From Spisula solida (Eukaryota; Mollusca; Bivalvia; Venerida; Mactridae): a stretch of DNA of 64,000 nucleotides. Below are positions 47,501 through 57,900 of this stretch, piece by piece. The DNA is taken from NCBI GenBank assembly GCA_947247005.1, contig OX365952.1:8268501-8332500 (forward strand), given 5' to 3'. Position 1 is the stretch's first letter. Each line of letters begins with the position of its first letter. The translations under genes were made by a program, and so were the position numbers. The notes beneath the pieces were generated by a model. The model saw nothing but the letters and a program-made list of their open reading frames with translations. It was not told the DNA's origin and made no database searches.

Positions 47501-50500
47501 TGTATCATACGTGTTTTCATTATAAACACAGTTACACTTAGTCATAACAACAATTCATCATAGACTTCGGATATTTCGAGCACCTGGCTTAACTCGAGCA
47601 TTTGGCTTATCCCGATGGGTCCTCGAGATAACGAGGTTTTACTGTACTAGCAAAATTGAGGAAAAAAATATAATATGACCTATACGGGAGATCACCTAGT
47701 TAAATATGCAAAGTGCCCACCAGCAATCAATTGGAACTGAATAGAGTATTTTATTTCACCAATCAAGGGTCATATAAAATGACATACATAATCAATTGAT
47801 AAAACAGAATGCTTTGAACATAATATCAATCAACCATCAAAAAAGCATGGTGATAAACAAACAATAAAAACCTGTCATTCACCAATAGGTAGCTGGTGGG
47901 CACATTTGCATACAAATATCATTGCATACAAACATGATCTCTCCTATACTCAAAACTAATAATGTCAGTCTAACTTTACCTTTAATTTGTCTTTCTAGAA
48001 CATAACCCTCTTTACGTAACTTGTGATTCCATTCATTCACCTGTAAGAAAGTATGTACAATTTAATTACTTCATCTCTGGATTAAGTTCAGAGGAATAAA
48101 AAATAACATCACTGAGCGCTCTTCTTTTTTTCTTATCATCATTTCCTTACTCTTTTGGGAAAAGGACCCAGTCATGTCATGAATTTGGAATTTTTCAATG
48201 ACAAGAATTTCAATCAAGGCCATCCTTAGCGTATCCCTGACAAGCAATATTTTGATCTTTAAAGTTTGATAATACTAATGTGAAGTTGTAACCATTTAGA
48301 TGTCAGAAAAATTTAACTCAATAATTTGGAGTGTCCTTTTCTAAAACCCTGAGGAGCCCTTTCGCCAATGCATGGATGTTAATGGTAATATGCAGCTCCT
48401 GTAGAATTTACCAAGAAGGTGTTTATTGCATTTAATTAATGTTAATTTGTACATAAATAAAGCCATGTTCAAGTAATTCAGATCAAGTAAGATTTTATAA
48501 CAATGTTTAGTAAAACTAAAATGGAGACTCTGAAGCAAGGCTGTAAGAACTCTATAGATTCAGGAGACCAAAATAATATATAAATATACATATAATTTGC
48601 ATGTATAGTCCAGTCAGGATAAGAATCCAGTGACGCAGCGGTCGAGTCCATTATAACGGTGTAAACCAATTATAAAGGCTTATACTGCACAAACAACTAT
48701 GATTTCAATGCTAAACTAACATACTTAACCTCGCTCTACCTGTTTAGACAATGGTTGTGATTTTTTGCGTACGCATAAACTGCAACATCACTGTCACAAT
48801 ATCCTAACTGGACTATATCTAAACACATCTAGATGTATTAAAATGCTACTACAGTGTACAGTCAGTTCTACTAGTGTTCCACAATCGGACCAAAATTACT
48901 ATCGATAATCGAATCGAATTTTCATTTCAATATCGATTGATTAATCGATTATGCTATTGAAAACCCGGAGAAAATTACGTTCCTAGCTATTCCAGTTAAG
49001 TGGTTCGGAGGCCCTTGGAAATTATATAACAAGAGCAATTTATCAAAACTGGGGCGTCACTAGACACAATAAACCCTGTCACAGGCCCCTAATTCCTCAA
49101 TGGTTTGAATATCCTTTCATAAAACACAGGAGCCCTTCCTCAATGCATGGATGTTAAAACCTTAAAATACTTTATCTAATATGCAGCTCCTTTTAAATTA
49201 ACCAAAAAGGTTGTATTGCTTTTAATCAATGTTAATTTGTACTTAAATAAAGCCTAATTCAAGTTATTTGGATTTTATAACAAAGTTTAGTTAAAACCAA
49301 AATCATTTAAATGGATAATCTGAAGCAAGGCTAAAAGACCAAAATAATATATAAATGTACGTATTTGCATGGATATAAACACTTCTTGATGCATTAAAAA
49401 GCTACTACATGGTACAGTAGCTCTACTTTCGATTTATTTATTTCAATGTGGCGAAAATATATGACATTCGGAAGTAACATAATTACAGTTGTTACTGGCG
49501 GGAAAACTATCAATTTGTAATATTTTAGTTACTTACACGACCTTATCGTTCAATTACTGCTACCCGATTAGACTCGAACGTAAAAACAACAAATCTCGAT
49601 CTATAGTCCAGTTAGGATATTGTAACAGTGACTTTGCAGTTTATGTGTACGCAAAAAATCACAACCATTGTCTAAACAGGTAGAGCGAAGTTTGGTATGT
49701 TAGTTAGCATTGAAATTATAGTTGCTTGTACAGTATAAGCCTTTATAATTGGTTTTACACCGTTATAGTGGACTCGACCGCTGCGTCACTGGATTTTTAT
49801 CCTAACTGGACTATAGACACTAATTGTTTATATTTACAGCCACTCACAACTACAATGTAAATCAATGCGCGGAAAATAGTTCTAGCGATAGACTCCTCCT
49901 TCCAATAGAAGTGTATAGGTAGGCGGAGTTTATGAATAGGATTGTCGACTCACGCATTGCAAGAATTGTAATTTAATTATTCTGAACTTGATAATTAGAG
50001 CGTGTGTCACAACGTAAACACATCAATTGCTGAATGGCGCCGTGATCAATACGAGAGTTTATCAAGTGTAACGCACATTGATTCTAACGGAATGATAAGG
50101 GTTACAAGTTGGTGGGAATTTTAATTTAAAATTGGGGGAAATGGTTCTTATTTTTGATCGTCACGAGTTTGTTCATCTGTAAGCCTTTTACTGGCGACTA
50201 TCGATTGTTCTAATTCACTATCGATAGTCGGCGATTTCAACATTACAGCGACGATTTTCGATTGTCGGTGTCGGATCACTAAGTTCTACCTTCAATTTAT
50301 TTAATGTCGCGAAAATATATGACATTCGAAAGTAACATAATTTCAGTTGCTACTGACGCCAAAAATATTAAAATGTAATATTTTGGTTACTTACACAAAC
50401 TTACTGTTAAAGTTTCGGCTACCCGTTTCGATTCTCTGCAACTATCGTTGGATCACTACCTGGATCTAGACAGATAAGCTGTCTGCAAGTGGCTGCTTTT

Positions 50501-51686
50501 AAATTCTGACGGTCCAGCCACTACAGACAGACACTAAGTAGACCTAAAAACGGTCGGAGATTGCGCACATATTTTTAGCGCACTTTCAGCTCTTAAAAAA
50601 TATATGAAAACGTCAAACCACTATGAAATATATAGCATGTATACAAAGAATGAACCTTAATCTCGCGATAGACACCGATAATAGTCATAGAATACAAAGA
50701 TGTACCTAACCATGACAATAAATACACGATCACATCAATAATTTGACTTCGACGTTCCGCCTTCGTTGTTGTTGTTCATGTACATAAACCATGTGAGTGT
50801 TATCGACCAATCGGAAAACTCGGCAATACACATTTGAATAATGTATCGCTCTAGTAACATATACGCGTAAAACGACAAATGCGAGCTCTGGCGTTACAAA
50901 GTATACTCGTATTATGGAGTTAATTAAAGTATCAGACAACAAATAAGGTCCAAATCAATTTATGTTTCATGATTCCAAATATCAGGTACTGACACATTCC
51001 AGTTACAAAATGTTGGCCAATATTGTTTCCAAACCCGTGTTCCTGACAGTACGGATATCGGTCTTTAGACACTCTACGCTTAACGCATTTATCCTACTAA
51101 CAGTTATTGTTTACATGAGGTTATCGAGACGGCGCTTGCCGATTTATATAATCATTTTAATGATTTAAAAGGCCAATATTACCAGGTATTCGACTGGTTT
51201 TGTGGTTTTTGATTGTATTAAACATGTACAGAGTCAAAAGATGCCAGAATCTGGCGTTAAATGCGAATTTCATGAAAATTTAAAATGCACTGGATTTTGG
51301 GCACTTATGGTTTTGACGCTAATACAGGCATCCCTGTATAGATTGCGTCGAAATGGTTTGACTATACCTGGATCTTACATGTACAATTGACCATGATTCA
51401 AACCAGGGACCTCTCACTCTGAGGTCAAGAGTTGTATGCACTTATCCACCTTGTGAATAAGAAAGGAAAAGTAACACAAATCATACTGAAGACTGAGTCA
51501 ATGAATGAAGAAAAAATTCATAATAATTTTTCAATTTTACCCCACCCACACATAAGAATGACAGTGGCAGCATCAGAAACCGTAAACACAATCATGACGA
51601 CTATCCTACATTCAGAAGTTGAGTATGAAAATAAGATTTACCATATCTTTCGGTGACTTTTGATTGTCTTTGCCAAACAACCCCAT
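38597..51686 (-). CDS. CHMP3: Charged multivesicular body protein 3 (ESCRT-III subunit VPS24), six exons, complete
   Basis: Coding exons: 51686-51642, 48040-47980, 45155-44976, 44397-44276, 42679-42565, 38730-38597. All have GT/AG borders and compatible phases, giving 218 aa, close to the ~222 aa of vertebrate CHMP3. The protein starts MGLFGKDNQKSPKDM, then VNEWNHKLRKEGYVLERQIK and AIQREEEKTKRQLKDSAKKG, the basic first helices of Snf7-family proteins. The middle has SSKAQLNSVSMQMKNQL and KSMQALIKVPDIQRTMMEMS. An acidic stretch (DTMEGMEDSDEMEE) leads to DDLMAKLEALRS, a MIT-interacting-motif-like C-terminus where VPS4 would bind. CHMP3 co-polymerises with CHMP2 on CHMP4 filaments to sever membrane necks in multivesicular body formation and cytokinesis. 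The gene is head to head with MCMBP. Its introns hold a mariner-like element, several MITEs, a pogo-like element and a hAT-like nest. The exon 5 acceptor lies in a tandem repeat. Confidence 0.95.
38731..42564. other. CHMP3 intron 5
   Basis: It contains the mariner-like element at 39243-40214 and a short duplicated block at about 38745-38815 and 38885-38960 (landmarks TCAAATTCAATGA, CCCCTTACTA, CTCTAAAACT, GTTGGTCCTA). Otherwise AT-rich, with no additional exon seen. Confidence 0.5.
39243..40214. mobile_element. Mariner-like non-autonomous element with TA duplication
   Basis: The left end is CGAGGGGTGATCAACAAATA from 39243; the right end is its inverted partner TATTTGTTGATCACCCCTCG ending at 40214. 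The inverted similarity continues inward (CGCAGAAAAGTGCT against AGCATTTTTCCGCA). TA flanks both sides (39241-39242 and 40215-40216). At ~970 bp it has no transposase frame. The CGAGGGG terminus and TA target fit the mariner group. It is inserted in CHMP3 intron 5. Confidence 0.85.
42671..42945 (-). repeat. Tandem repeat carrying seven copies of the CHMP3 exon 5 splice acceptor
   Basis: On the coding (minus) strand each unit contains GGTTCCCCTTACAG|GCTGG followed by TATA. These are the polypyrimidine-AG acceptor plus the first nine bases of exon 5. Copies start on the + strand at 42671, 42705, 42739, 42773, 42819, 42865 and 42911, with spacings of 34, 34, 34, 46, 46, 46. The copy at 42671 is the one contiguous with exon 5. 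Upstream acceptors would add 34, 68, 102, 148, 194 or 240 bases. The 102-base case is in frame but meets a TAA; 34, 68, 148 and 194 shift the frame. Confidence 0.9.
43022..43286. mobile_element. MITE, CAGGGCTGGTATTCAC ends
   Basis: Inverted ends CAGGGCTGGTATTCACAAAG and CTTTGTGAATACCAGCCCTG are perfect over 20 bases, and the similarity continues inward (CATCTTAG / CTAAGTTTTCTTCTAAGATG). In CHMP3 intron 4. No ORF. Confidence 0.85.
43848..44105. mobile_element. MITE related to the 43022 element
   Basis: The left end is CAGGGATGGTATTCACATTT and the right end is TTTGTGAATGACAGCCCA. Internal stretches such as AAATATTTAAGTTTTCCCTT recall the neighbour at 43022-43286 (AAATATTTTGACTTAAG). It is a more diverged copy in the same intron. 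Confidence 0.7.
44107..44257. mobile_element. Short MITE abutting the preceding one
   Basis: Inverted ends GGTATTCAATATTGATCTTA and TAAGATCAATATTGAATACC are perfect. The arms extend inward through AAGGATAGCCAACCAATCA and TGATTGGTTGTCCTTATCC. About 150 bp, immediately right of the MITE ending at 44105 and left of CHMP3 exon 4. Confidence 0.85.
44398..44975. other. CHMP3 intron 3 with a hairpin next to exon 3
   Basis: An inverted repeat at about 44819-44931 pairs GAAGTAAATTCCACATATTT with AAATATGTGGAATTTACTTC. It encloses TTCGGCCGACGGCCTTCTTC. It lies only about 45 bases downstream (in the gene's direction) of the exon 3 donor. No other feature was recognised. Confidence 0.65.
45156..47979. 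other. CHMP3 intron 2
   Basis: It contains the pogo/Tigger-like element at 46141-47644. At about 45207-45796 the two ends share inverted similarity (CAGGGCCCTCA / TGAGGGCCCCTG), so this stretch may be another degenerate element. No exon was recognised. Confidence 0.45.
46141..47644. mobile_element. Pogo/Tigger-like non-autonomous element with TA duplication
   Basis: The left end is CAGTAAAACCTCGGTAATAC; the right end is ATAACGAGGTTTTACTG, an inverted match. Subterminal repeats (TTCGAGCA, CTCGAG, ACGAGCA) occur at both ends. TA flanks both sides (46139-46140 and 47645-47646). CAGT...CTCG termini of this type are characteristic of pogo/Tigger elements of the Tc1/mariner superfamily. The 1.5 kb interior has no transposase frame. 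It lies in CHMP3 intron 2. Confidence 0.88.
48604..48817 (+). mobile_element. 214-bp MITE, copy A
   Basis: The ends are TATAGTCCAGTCAGGATA and TATCCTAACTGGACTATA, inverted. The flanking sequence is contiguous in the related copy near 49370 (TTTGCATG, then ATATAAACAC), confirming an insertion. Opposite in orientation to copy B at 49602. Confidence 0.85.
48872..50281. mobile_element. hAT-like element with 8-bp target duplication
   Basis: The left end is TAGTGTTCCACAATCGGACC; the right end on the opposite strand is TAGTGATCCGACACCGACAA. AGTTCTAC is present at 48864-48871 and again at 50282-50289. The 8-bp duplication and AGTG-type terminus fit the hAT superfamily. Subterminal ATCGATAATCG-like motifs occur at both ends. 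No transposase frame; the interior contains a copy of the repeat into which the element is itself inserted, plus a MITE. Confidence 0.8.
49602..49815 (-). mobile_element. 214-bp MITE, copy B (inverted relative to copy A)
   Basis: The ends are TATAGTCCAGTTAGGATA and ATCCTAACTGGACTATA. Its length is the same as copy A, with high similarity on the opposite strand (for example GTGACGCAGCGGTCGAGTCC in A against GGACTCGACCGCTGCGTCAC in B). It lies inside the hAT-like element. Confidence 0.85.
50451..51641. other. CHMP3 intron 1, promoter-proximal part
   Basis: Mostly unclassified sequence. At about 51382-51460 a tRNA-like fragment reads on the minus strand, with B-box-like GGTTTGAATCATG. No additional exon was recognised. 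Confidence 0.4.
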
Positions 51687-51910
51687 ATTTGTAGCGATTG
51701 TTCATTTATTTGTGACAGAAAGTAAACTTCCGATAAGGGAGGCAACTCTTAGATTATAGGTTGAGGATAAAGTTTAGTTTTCGGCCTCACCGTATTGGAC
51801 CGACTGGCGTGGCAATTAGTGTGTCAAATTTCCCGCGGTTTGTCCACGCGACCTGTGTTTACAATTTTCTTTTATTTTGTTTCGGCGCTGTTGCTGTTTT
51901 TTGTGCGAAG
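51687..51910. promoter_or_regulatory. 224-bp putative bidirectional promoter between CHMP3 and MCMBP
   Basis: The start codons of the two divergent genes lie at 51686 (minus) and 51911 (plus). The interval contains TTTCCCGC at 51829-51836, a match to the E2F core. ATTGG at 51794-51798 is an inverted CCAAT box, and ACTTCCG at 51726-51732 is an ETS-type core. There is no TATA box at a usable position, as usual in divergent housekeeping promoters. E2F plus CCAAT is a common combination in cell-cycle genes and fits the replication role of MCMBP. Motif matches are seen; binding is inferred. Confidence 0.6.
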
Positions 51911-54900
51911 ATGCCTAGTATCGAAGACTGGATCAATAACCCACTAGGAATTATTCACACTTTGTTTGGTAATTTCATTTAGAAATATGTGTCAATGCTA
52001 ACTTCCGTGTTTTATTATCGCATATCCGAAATGTTTCTTATCCGAATTGTGTACATTTAAAATGAATTCTGACTATTTTCTCTATAAAATTGAATACTTT
52101 TGTCATCTCGTTAATTATTTTATTTGTAGAATATTTTCTTCATATTGATCAGTGAAGACAACTAAGCATATCACTGTCTACTCATTGCATACTTTGATTT
52201 GGTCAATTGCCTAAGGAAAGCGATTCTGACTCTGAGTGCTCAATTCACCATATCGACGTTACAGGTTAAAATCCGTTTTCCGGGATAACGGAATTTATTG
52301 AGCGACAATGTGCGAGATATTCCGAATGTACGTGAGGGGGGAAAATGCCTATAGCGTATAGAGCAACCAGGTACACTAATCGCGATTATTTAAGCCAAAT
52401 GATAAGAATTTGTAAAAAGACTTACTAGTAAACAATGACAACACAATTTTACGACCTCGCTGACAATTTTTTTGCAAAAATAATTTGTTTAACTTGAAAA
52501 ATGCGTATATTTTCTCGCCATCGGTATCGAGCTACGGAAGCGGCAGTGTAGAATAAAATGCAATATTTCGAATATAAAGCATTTTTTAGGATAATTCTTG
52601 CTAAAGTTTAAAAACAAAGATGTTTAATGATAATGTGTAATAATTGTTTTATATGTTTTTAATGTTTAAACGTTCAAAAAAAGAATAATTATATACACTC
52701 CCGCTATACCGCTTATTGCTCGCTAACCCCCTGACCGTGAAATTTCGGGTCCGGAAAAACGGGTATTATTGGGTAATGTCGATATCGAGAATAGCTAGTG
52801 GATAGATTTCATTGAGCCTGCTGGCGTGTGCCAGGCACTACCCTGTAAAATGTTGGCGTTGCTTTGGTTTGGGTTTTTGCGCACTACAGTTTGTTATCCA
52901 GTTCCGGCATATTCTTTATTTTTTTTAATGAAAATAGTATCCCTGATTCTCGTATCGTCGTGCTTTCTCGTATTTTCGGCAAGCATCAAAACTTTGTTTC
53001 TGAGTTATGATTTTGAATTATTTTGATAGTTTTAACATATTTTAGTTGATTTACACACACAAATAAATCAGATTTGGGCAAAAAACGAAAAATTTCGAAA
53101 AAAAACTAAATAAAGCCGACCATTTCAAAAAAGGGAAACAACCCATATTATTCTTGCTCAAACTTTTTTGTTGATGGTTTTCAACCACAAATGAGAATTT
53201 ACACGTGTGGTTGAATGACAATATTACAAATTTGGCCCAATATAAAGTTTGTAAGAGTACCAGTCGAGGCACAATACGAAAATGACGACTATACAAGAAA
53301 GTTCACTTGAACTCAGATTATGGAGGTCACCTGATGTGATGCTAAAAATAGACCATACAAGTTATTTTTTTCGTCTTTTTGTTGATTGCAGGTTTTGTTA
53401 AGTGGTTTAGTCATATTTTCCTCTAATTAAAAAATTCAAAAAGTTTTTTAAAATCATTTTTGTGCTTAGATGCCCGAAAATAGGGAACAACAGGATATAA
53501 ACACCCGATCTATTAAACGTACCTTACGCATGAAAAGAGACAAATATCTCTGCAATAAAAAACAGTCACAGTTTCCCAAATTTTCATCGCAGTTATGAGC
53601 GATGAGTAGGCTGACCTAAAGTTAAGGACTCAATGGTGAACAGTTAGGCCTACCACAGCTTCAATATAAAGCCACCTAAAATGTGCACATGAAGTCGGCA
53701 CAGTACACCAATGTGCACGATGCAAACGTGTGGATGCCACCTCTAGATGAAATACCAGCATGCCTGCATAATTCAGTCAACGATAATGAATAAAACACGA
53801 AAACGCACATAGAGTCCACCGGAACTGGATAAATGACATGCTCTTTAATTGCAATGCACTTTGCAATCACAAAAGCTGTTTTACAGGCCATATCCAAAGG
53901 GATTCGATCCGACAAAAATATCTTTCACATCTATACCTATGAATATATAGACAGGGATCTGAGTTTATGTTTGGCCCTCATATACCTAACTCAACATTAT
54001 GTCCAATATTTTAAACAAGCCGAACGCAATCATTAAATTTGCACTGCACACTTCAAGACAATATAATATTATACATAAAAAATACAACTTTTATCAATAC
54101 ACGTACACAATGTCACCTGTGTCGAGCATAGAATGTTAAAAAAATGCGTAAAACCCGGTTTGATGACATAACCCTGCACAGACAGAAACTAGAAAACGGC
54201 CTTCGATAAAGAAGAAAAATCATTATTTACGCACGATCTCAGGAAATTAGTACAGCGATTTGATAGAGAAACATATTTGGAGCAACTCGCCGACGCTCGT
54301 CCGTTTCTGCACCGCTTAAATAGACTATAATCCGAGTTCAGGGAGAACTGATATTCAATTTCTAATATTTACATTCATTTCGACCATTTGTAGTATCACG
54401 TGACGGATCATGTGACAATATAGAAAATGATTGGTGTTCGGGTAATATCATGCAACTCTTTAGCCAATCAAATTACTCGTAACAAAAGCCGTGCTGTCAC
54501 TGTCAAAATGGCAAAAGTCGACGAATTGTTTTCAGTCAATGTTGTTGAATTGCTGCTGTCGTCTAACTAAGCGGTATAGAAACGGACGAGTGTCGATGAG
54601 TTGATCCAAATATTTTTCTTTATCAAATCGTCGTACTAATTTCCTGAGATCGTGCGTAAATAATGATTTCTCTTCTTTATCGAGGGCCGTTTTCTAGTTT
54701 CTGTCTGTGCAGGGTTATGTCATCAAACCGGGTTTTACGCATTATTTAAACATTATATGCTCGACACAGGCGACATTGTGTGCGTGTATTGATAAAAGTT
54801 GTATTTTTTATGTATACTATTATGTTGTCTTGAAGTGTGCAGTGCAAATTAAATGATTGTATTCGGCTTGTTTAAAATATTGGACATAATGTTGAGTAGG

Positions 54901-57900
54901 GTATATGAGGGCCAGTCATAAACTCAGAGTCAGATCCCTGTCTTATGTATTCATAGTATAGATGTGAAATATATTTTTATCTGGTCGAATCCCTTTGGCC
55001 ATATCTATATAAATCTTATCTGCAGTGATTGTACATTCACAATATATTTTGATTTCGAAATTTATTTGACCAAATAAAAATAAGTCGGTTAAAGTATAAA
55101 GAATGCTGTATTTCATAATGACCCACATTATCCAAATTATCGCACCTCGACTATTTGCAACAACGAGTATACTACCTGAATGTTAATCAACGATCCTGAA
55201 AATTATCAGCGATAATACTGGCATTTATAGGGACTTTCTGACATTAACAAATTTCCCGACCCAGCGTCTGCAAAATATTTACATTGGGAATACTTCGGAA
55301 CTGGATAATCCACCGGAACACCACAACAAACTGTAGTTCACTCGAGGCTAGCCGCTTGATAGAAAGCTGCTAACTGATTACCAAGATGGCATATCATGGA
55401 TTTACAGCATTTTATTTACCAATGGGACGCGATATTAATACGGTCCGATATTCAGCTTGTTGAAAGTATCACTTTGTTTGTAAACTGAATTGTAACTGAT
55501 TATTTCATTTGGTTGGTTGGTTCTCGGCCTTTTACTCGCAAATTCCGTACAAGTTAGTTTATTCATTTTGTAGCCACGGACAAAGTATTTTAAAGATGAT
55601 TGTTATTATTTTATCCTATATTTTAGATAAACATAAAGACTTTAACAGCAGCCATGTCAGGAATTATTTTACTGAAAAATTGAAGAGAGAAAGTGCAGTT
55701 ACATGGGTAAGTTCTGTGCATGAATTGATATACAGTGTATCAGTCCCTTCTCCAGAAATTGTTTGAGGCACTGGGGGAAATGCTAGGATTTGTGCTTAAG
55801 GAGATCGAAAATATTGTCTTAAATGTTTCAGAAGAAAAAAAATGCACCAATATCAATAATTTAAAGACTGGTTTAAGCACTTTTACATTATACAGGCCAT
55901 ATTGTCTCAAATAACAGTTTAATAGAACAATTAGTAATACTGGCAAAAAATATTAACACCAATAGTGATTTGAAGGAGATCATAGTTCATACTAGGATTT
56001 AAGGCGCTGGGAAAAAGCCAATTTTGGCTTTAAGGCGCTGGGGTACTTGGGGAAGGTCCTGGTGTATGTACTTAAATAGTCTCTATTTAATATTTCTGAT
56101 TTATACTGTGGCGAACCCGGACTTAAGCCAGAACCCAATTAGTTCAAAATTATAAAAGAAGTACGAAAATGCCAAATAAACTGAACAGATTTTAATTATA
56201 TACAAGGTCAAAATCGTACAAACGAAGTAATGCAGCCTAAATGTTGGTCGTAAACCAGGAAAAATGATAACAATACAAAAATCAAAGTGTATTTACAAGA
56301 TCAAAATACAAGAAGTAAAATGAAATAAAATGTACAAGTATATACAAGTGCCAAGTGTTCAAAATACACCTATTGATCTACAGTTTTAAGTTCAACAGCT
56401 ATATTCTGCGTACGACTCTGCAGGAGCGAGTTTCTTGGGAAAAATATAAGTACAAGTATAGTCCAAAACTCAAGATAATTGTAAAAAATATAACCCAGTT
56501 TGTTGCGAAGTTAAAGACAAGTGCACAGAGAAATAAAAGCCACATGGTTTATAAGTGATGAAATTAGTATTAAATATTCACAATTGCACAACCAACGAAG
56601 TTTACTATATTTATCAAAAGCGCTATCAAAGTGTACAATTGTCCTAAAATTTCTAAGTATAAACCCAAATTATGACAAAATGCTGAAAGTCCAATAATAT
56701 TCTAAGTGTCTAAATATTTTCCCACTAAAATAATCTAAGTATAAATCTAATTTTACATCAAATTACCAAAACTCCAGAAATGTCCTAAGTGTTTAAACAT
56801 AATTAATTAAATACCAGTAAATGATCACAGTTTTAGTTTTTAGTCCAGTTTCCTTGGCAGCAGAGAGTGACTAAAAAACAGCTGCAAGCTTATTTATAGT
56901 AATCTTACATAACCTCTAAATGGTCAGTGGACAATGTTTAATAAAAAGATTTGATTGGCTGATAAGCCTCTGGTCAACTGGTCAGTCAGTGCATTCTGAA
57001 GATTGACAGATCTGAGACACTGATAAGCACCGCCTAATGTCTACCAGTGACTCATCACACTAAGCCAAGTAAAACAACAACATTCAATACACTAATATTT
57101 TGTAGAGGCAATTACCATAAAACTAAACTTCCAATCAACAAACTAACAATGCCATCATATTCCTAACAAAATGCTGATTTAATAGACACCAAATATAACC
57201 ACATTCTGATAAAAATAAAGATTTTGACCATTTAACACTTTTATGTAAAACATAGTGCACATGCACTGGAGTAAGCAAAACAAATAAAAGACAATTTCTA
57301 TAAAACTAGACTTCAAATCTACATTTTAGCACTGCCATCTTATTACTTATGAAATACTGAATAAATCAACACCAAACATGACAATATTCTGTTGATAATA
57401 AAGAAATTAACAATTTAAGCATTTATTAAACACAATACACAATATAATCTAATTGAAGCTTGACATATCTATCTACATTTGTATATGCATATCTGTATAA
57501 GACTGTATTGGTATTTAAACTCCCTTAAACTTGCTAATTATCTATCATGGCCAGTTAACACCTCCTGTGGTGCTAATTGATATGATCACTAACCTCTACA
57601 GAAGTATAGTACCATATATAGTAAAGGTATTTGTATAGACTGGCCACTGATTACTGCAGTGCAGAGAAAGGCCTGGGTACACTAAAATACCCAATATAAA
57701 ATCTAATAATATAGTACTACTAATATAGTGCTATTAATATATAGTGCTAATAATATATAGTGCTAATAATATATAGTGCTAGATCCCAGAAACTTCACAC
57801 TACCAAAACAAATAAATCTATTGCGGATTATAACTCAGGGGTTCCATTTGACTTGAGAGCTGGCGTTTTGACTCTTTGAAAATAAAAAAAAGTCACATTA

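Larger units (their letters stand above)
48310..50450. repeat. Dispersed repeat copy split by a MITE and a hAT-like element
   Basis: Segments 48310-48603, 48818-48871 and 50290-50450 are colinear with the uninterrupted copy at about 49075-49590. Landmarks: AGGAGCCCTT, CAATGCATGGATGTTA, TGTTAATTTGTAC, CTGAAGCAAGGCT, GCTACTACA, GCGAAAATATATGACATTCG. The second copy provides the empty sites for both insertions. In CHMP3 intron 1. Confidence 0.75.
51969..55626. other. MCMBP intron 1
   Basis: It contains an inverted-repeat element at 52250-52786 and the large fold-back at 53886-55004. The remainder is AT-rich; no extra exon was recognised. Confidence 0.5.

Noticed and set aside
48127..48160. Alternative CHMP3 first exon on the minus strand (ATGACTGGGTCCTTTTCCCA)
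   Set aside because: The donor phase does not match exon 2 and the peptide does not resemble the family. The exon at 51686-51642 encodes the expected MGLFGK start in the right phase.
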